Below, piece by piece: positions 5,002 to 6,932 of a DNA stretch of 6,932 nucleotides (the stretch's first letter is position 1; each line of letters opens with the position of its first letter). The stretch is from an uncultured Roseburia sp. (GTDB taxonomy: Bacteria; Bacillota; Clostridia; Lachnospirales; Lachnospiraceae). The stretch lies in contig CAMENQ010000127.1 in the NCBI GenBank assembly GCA_945928585.1, positions 1 through 6,932 on the forward strand, written 5' to 3'. Both the position numbers and the translations under genes were made by a program. The notes under the pieces were generated by a model that had not been told where the DNA came from, searched no databases, and saw nothing but the letters and a program-made list of their open reading frames with translations.

Positions 5002-6738
5002 ATGAAATTTACCGATGAAATAAATTCATATATTGAAAAACTGAATTGTACTGCAAAAGAGCTTTCTGAAGCTTCCGGGCTGTCAGCTGCAGTAATAAGC
5101 CGCTACCGCACAGGGGAAAGAGAACCGGGTTCTGACAGTGAACAGCTACAGAAGCTTGCATATGGAATTGAAAAGATAGCAGTAATAAAAGGAATTTCCA
5201 ATATAGCGGCCGACGAAGTATTCTCTGTGCTCAAAGCTTCCTTAAACGAAAAAAATGATGATTATAAATGCTTTGTATCAAATTTTGATGCACTTATTGC
5301 TGCTCTTGATATAAATATGAAATCACTTGCACAGGCTGCTAATTTTGATGTTTCATACCTTTACCGTGTCCGCTCCGGTCAGAGAAAACCAAATGATTTA
5401 GATTATTTCCGCAACAGCTTTTGCAATTATGTGGCAACTCACCATAATTCTTTTGCAGATAAAGAAAAAGCTGCAAAAATAATAGGATGTACGGTAGAGG
5501 AAATCCCGGACAATGACACTTATATAATTAAGCTTCAAAAATGGCTGTATCATAACTCTTCCGATGATATTTCTGACTGTATGGGGGATTTTCTTAAAAA
5601 GTTGGATGAGTTTAACTTAGATGAATATATACGTGCTATCCACTTTGACGAGTTGAAAGTACCATCTATGCCGTTTCGTCTGCCTACTTCCAAAACTTAT
5701 TATGGCATCGAAGAAATGCGAAAAGGCGAACTTGATTTTTTCAAATCCACAGTCCTTTCTAAATCGCAGGAACCGATTTTTATGTGCAGCGATATGCCTA
5801 TGGATGATATGGCAGAAGATATGGACTTTAACCGCAAATGGATGTTTGCCATTGCAATGTCACTAAAAAAAGGTCTGCACCTTAATATAATTCACCATAT
5901 TGACAGACCATTCCACGAAATGATGCTTGGTCTTGAAAGCTGGATACCTATTTACATGACAGGCCAGATTTCACCATATCATCTTCCAAATATATCCACA
6001 AATATATATCATCATTTTAATTATGTTTCCGGAAGTGTGGCACTTACCGGTGAATGTATAAACGGATATCACAAAAACGGAAAATATTATTTGACAAATA
6101 ATAAAGAGGAAGTGGCATATTATAAGCAGAAGGCTGCCGATTTACTTTCAAAGGCCCAGCCTCTTATGGAGATTTTCAATGCTTCCTCAGAAAATCTTTT
6201 TAAAGAATTTCTGGCTTCCAATTTCAAAGAAATCGGAAGTTTCCGAAACATTTTATCGGCCCCTCCGATTTATACCATATCAGCTGAATTACTTGCAAGG
6301 ATACTGGAACGCTCAAGCCTGTCTCAGGATGAAAAAAATAAAATAATAAACTATGCAAAGCAGCAGAAAGCATTGACTGGAGAATTATTACAAAACAATC
6401 CTGTTCTTGACGAAATAACAATGTTATCTCCTGAGGAGTTTAATCTGTATCCTGTCCATCTTTCCCTTTCAGGTGCTTTTATTGAGGCAGATATTCCTTA
6501 TACATATGATGAATATTTAACTCATATTGAGCTTACAAAAAAATTTGCCGAAGATCATACGAATTACAAAATCGTTACATCGTCAGTCCATGCCTTCCGC
6601 AATATTCAAATACATATACTGGAAGGAAAATATGTAATGATTTCTAAAGAAAAAACACCTGTTATTCATTTTGTAATCAGGCATCCGAAAATGGTAAATG
6701 CACTGGAGCATTTTATTGCACCTGTTATTGAGGATTAA
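5002..6738 (+). CDS. Large tandem-HTH regulator-like protein with unrecognised C-terminal domain
   Basis: A 578-residue cytoplasmic protein with two XRE-like helix-turn-helix motifs. The first is AKELSEASGLSAAVISRYRTGEREP (residues 18-42 in two parts: AKELSEASGL, SAAVISRYRTGEREP). The second, at 106-130, has the same spacing: MKSLAQAANF then DVSYLYRVRSGQRKP. Both end in R-x-G-x-R-x-P, so DNA binding through both, perhaps to a long or composite site, is likely. Residues about 215-390 form a compact region with EPIFMCSDMPMDDMAEDM, RKWMFAIAMSLKKGLHLNIIHHIDRPFHEMMLG and WIPIYMTGQISPYHLP; residues about 480-578 form a second beta-rich region ending in IHFVIRHPKMVNALEHFIAP. I do not recognise either region; they could sense a ligand or protein partner. 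There are no membrane segments or signal peptide. It diverges from the Cys-rich gene across a shared palindrome, which suggests autoregulation or control of that gene. Confidence 0.85.
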   Translation: MKFTDEINSYIEKLNCTAKELSEASGLSAAVISRYRTGEREPGSDSEQLQKLAYGIEKIAVIKGISNIAADEVFSVLKASLNEKNDDYKCFVSNFDALIAALDINMKSLAQAANFDVSYLYRVRSGQRKPNDLDYFRNSFCNYVATHHNSFADKEKAAKIIGCTVEEIPDNDTYIIKLQKWLYHNSSDDISDCMGDFLKKLDEFNLDEYIRAIHFDELKVPSMPFRLPTSKTYYGIEEMRKGELDFFKSTVLSKSQEPIFMCSDMPMDDMAEDMDFNRKWMFAIAMSLKKGLHLNIIHHIDRPFHEMMLGLESWIPIYMTGQISPYHLPNISTNIYHHFNYVSGSVALTGECINGYHKNGKYYLTNNKEEVAYYKQKAADLLSKAQPLMEIFNASSENLFKEFLASNFKEIGSFRNILSAPPIYTISAELLARILERSSLSQDEKNKIINYAKQQKALTGELLQNNPVLDEITMLSPEEFNLYPVHLSLSGAFIEADIPYTYDEYLTHIELTKKFAEDHTNYKIVTSSVHAFRNIQIHILEGKYVMISKEKTPVIHFVIRHPKMVNALEHFIAPVIED

Positions 6739-6774
6739 TAAGAGGCAACCGCAATATGATGGGGCTTCCTCTTA
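6739..6774 (+). other. Inverted repeat directly after the tandem-HTH gene
   Basis: TAAGAGG (6739-6745) and CCTCTTA (6768-6774) form a perfect 7-bp stem starting at the base after the stop codon. Part of the intervening sequence can also pair, CC with GG, with mismatches. No T tract follows, so a simple rho-independent terminator is doubtful. Confidence 0.5.
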
Positions 6775-6879
6775 GGAAACTCTTATACTGTACCGGAGTG
6801 CCTTATGGCTATATGATATTCTAAAGCTGGAGGAGCTGTTAGTGATTTATCAATATAATAGAGCGGTGCACTTAGCGTA

Positions 6880-6931
6880 GGTCAACTGTCTGAGAAACAG
6901 GCTTCTTTTTAGCCTGTTTCGAGTTTTGACC
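6880..6931 (+). terminator. Nested hairpin at the right edge, possible terminator
   Basis: GAAACAGGCT (6894-6903) and AGCCTGTTTC (6911-6920) pair perfectly over 10 bp around a 7-base loop. An outer stem, GGTCAA (6880-6885) with TTGACC (6926-6931), encloses it. GAGTTTT follows the inner stem, a poor T tract, so termination is plausible but not typical. The outer arms suggest a larger RNA fold or a DNA-level palindrome. Confidence 0.5.
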
Positions 6932-6932
6932 G

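Larger units (their letters stand above)
6739..6932 (+). ncRNA. Candidate structured RNA or element boundary; no convincing gene
   Basis: No supportable protein gene is seen in these 194 bases. Pairing potential is high: the 6739-6774 stem, AGTGC (6797-6801) with GCACT (6868-6872), an AGCT-GGAGG-AGCT hairpin (6825-6837), TGAT-TT-ATCA (6843-6852) and the 3' hairpin at 6880-6931. ACCGC (6748-6752) could also pair with GCGGT (6863-6867). It may be a 3' regulatory region, a non-coding RNA, the leader of a gene to the right, or the edge of an inserted element. It does not match any riboswitch I know. Pairings were found by eye. Confidence 0.3.

Noticed and set aside
6756..6824. 22-codon ORF starting ATGATG after the regulator gene
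   Set aside because: The upstream AGG is weak and distant, the ORF lies in the strongly pairing region, and the product shows no recognisable feature. A leader peptide cannot be excluded.
6854..6859. TATAAT in the 3' region as a promoter
   Set aside because: No -35 or TG extension is found at a proper distance, and such hexamers are common in AT-rich DNA.
6842..6880. 12-codon GTG ORF preceded by GGAGG
   Set aside because: It is too short to support, and the GGAGG is the loop of a potential hairpin.

Overview
This window looks like a low-GC Gram-positive chromosome, most probably a Lachnospiraceae-type Clostridium. The grounds are high AT content, heavy use of ATA, AGA and AGG codons, strong AGGAGG-type ribosome binding sites, and a Y-family polymerase/YolD pair typical of Firmicutes. 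The placement is inference from reading, not from a search. I see no transposase, phage structural gene, tRNA, rRNA or CRISPR array.

Layout. (1) Positions 1-2554, minus strand: an operon read right to left from a good promoter (TTGTCA-17-TATAAT, 2619-2647). It holds a 33-residue single-span membrane peptide, an asparaginase-family protein with an unusual low-complexity insertion, and an RsmF-like rRNA m5C methyltransferase that overlaps the asparaginase by 11 bases and runs off the left edge. (2) Positions 2555-2861: a divergent intergenic region with the operon promoter, a 53-base imperfect palindrome, and a LexA-type box (GAACATAAGTTC) just downstream of a -10 element for the rightward genes. 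(3) Positions 2862-4464, plus strand: a Y-family translesion DNA polymerase and a YolD-like protein, overlapping by 17 bases, probably an SOS-induced pair. (4) Positions 4461-4807, minus strand: a small protein with 16 cysteines in CxxC-like pairs, convergent with yolD and overlapping its stop codon. The Cys-rich frame has no usable start next to its strong ribosome binding site, and one missing base near a TTG codon would explain this. (5) Positions 4808-5001: a second divergent intergenic region with extended -10 promoters in both directions and a TTGCC-N6-GGCAA palindrome followed by a T tract. (6) Positions 5002-6738, plus strand: a 578-residue regulator-like protein with two tandem HTH motifs and a large C-terminal part I do not recognise. 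(7) Positions 6739-6932: no convincing gene, but several inverted repeats, including a 10-bp hairpin nested in an outer stem at the right edge. This may be a terminator, a structured RNA or the edge of another element.

Working together. The polymerase/YolD pair is a recognisable DNA-damage module. The Cys-rich protein and the tandem-HTH regulator are divergently transcribed across a shared palindrome and may form a regulator/target pair. Transcription past yolD would be antisense to the Cys-rich gene up to the possible terminator at 4898-4925. The least understood parts are the Cys-rich gene, the regulator's C-terminal domain and the structured 3' region.
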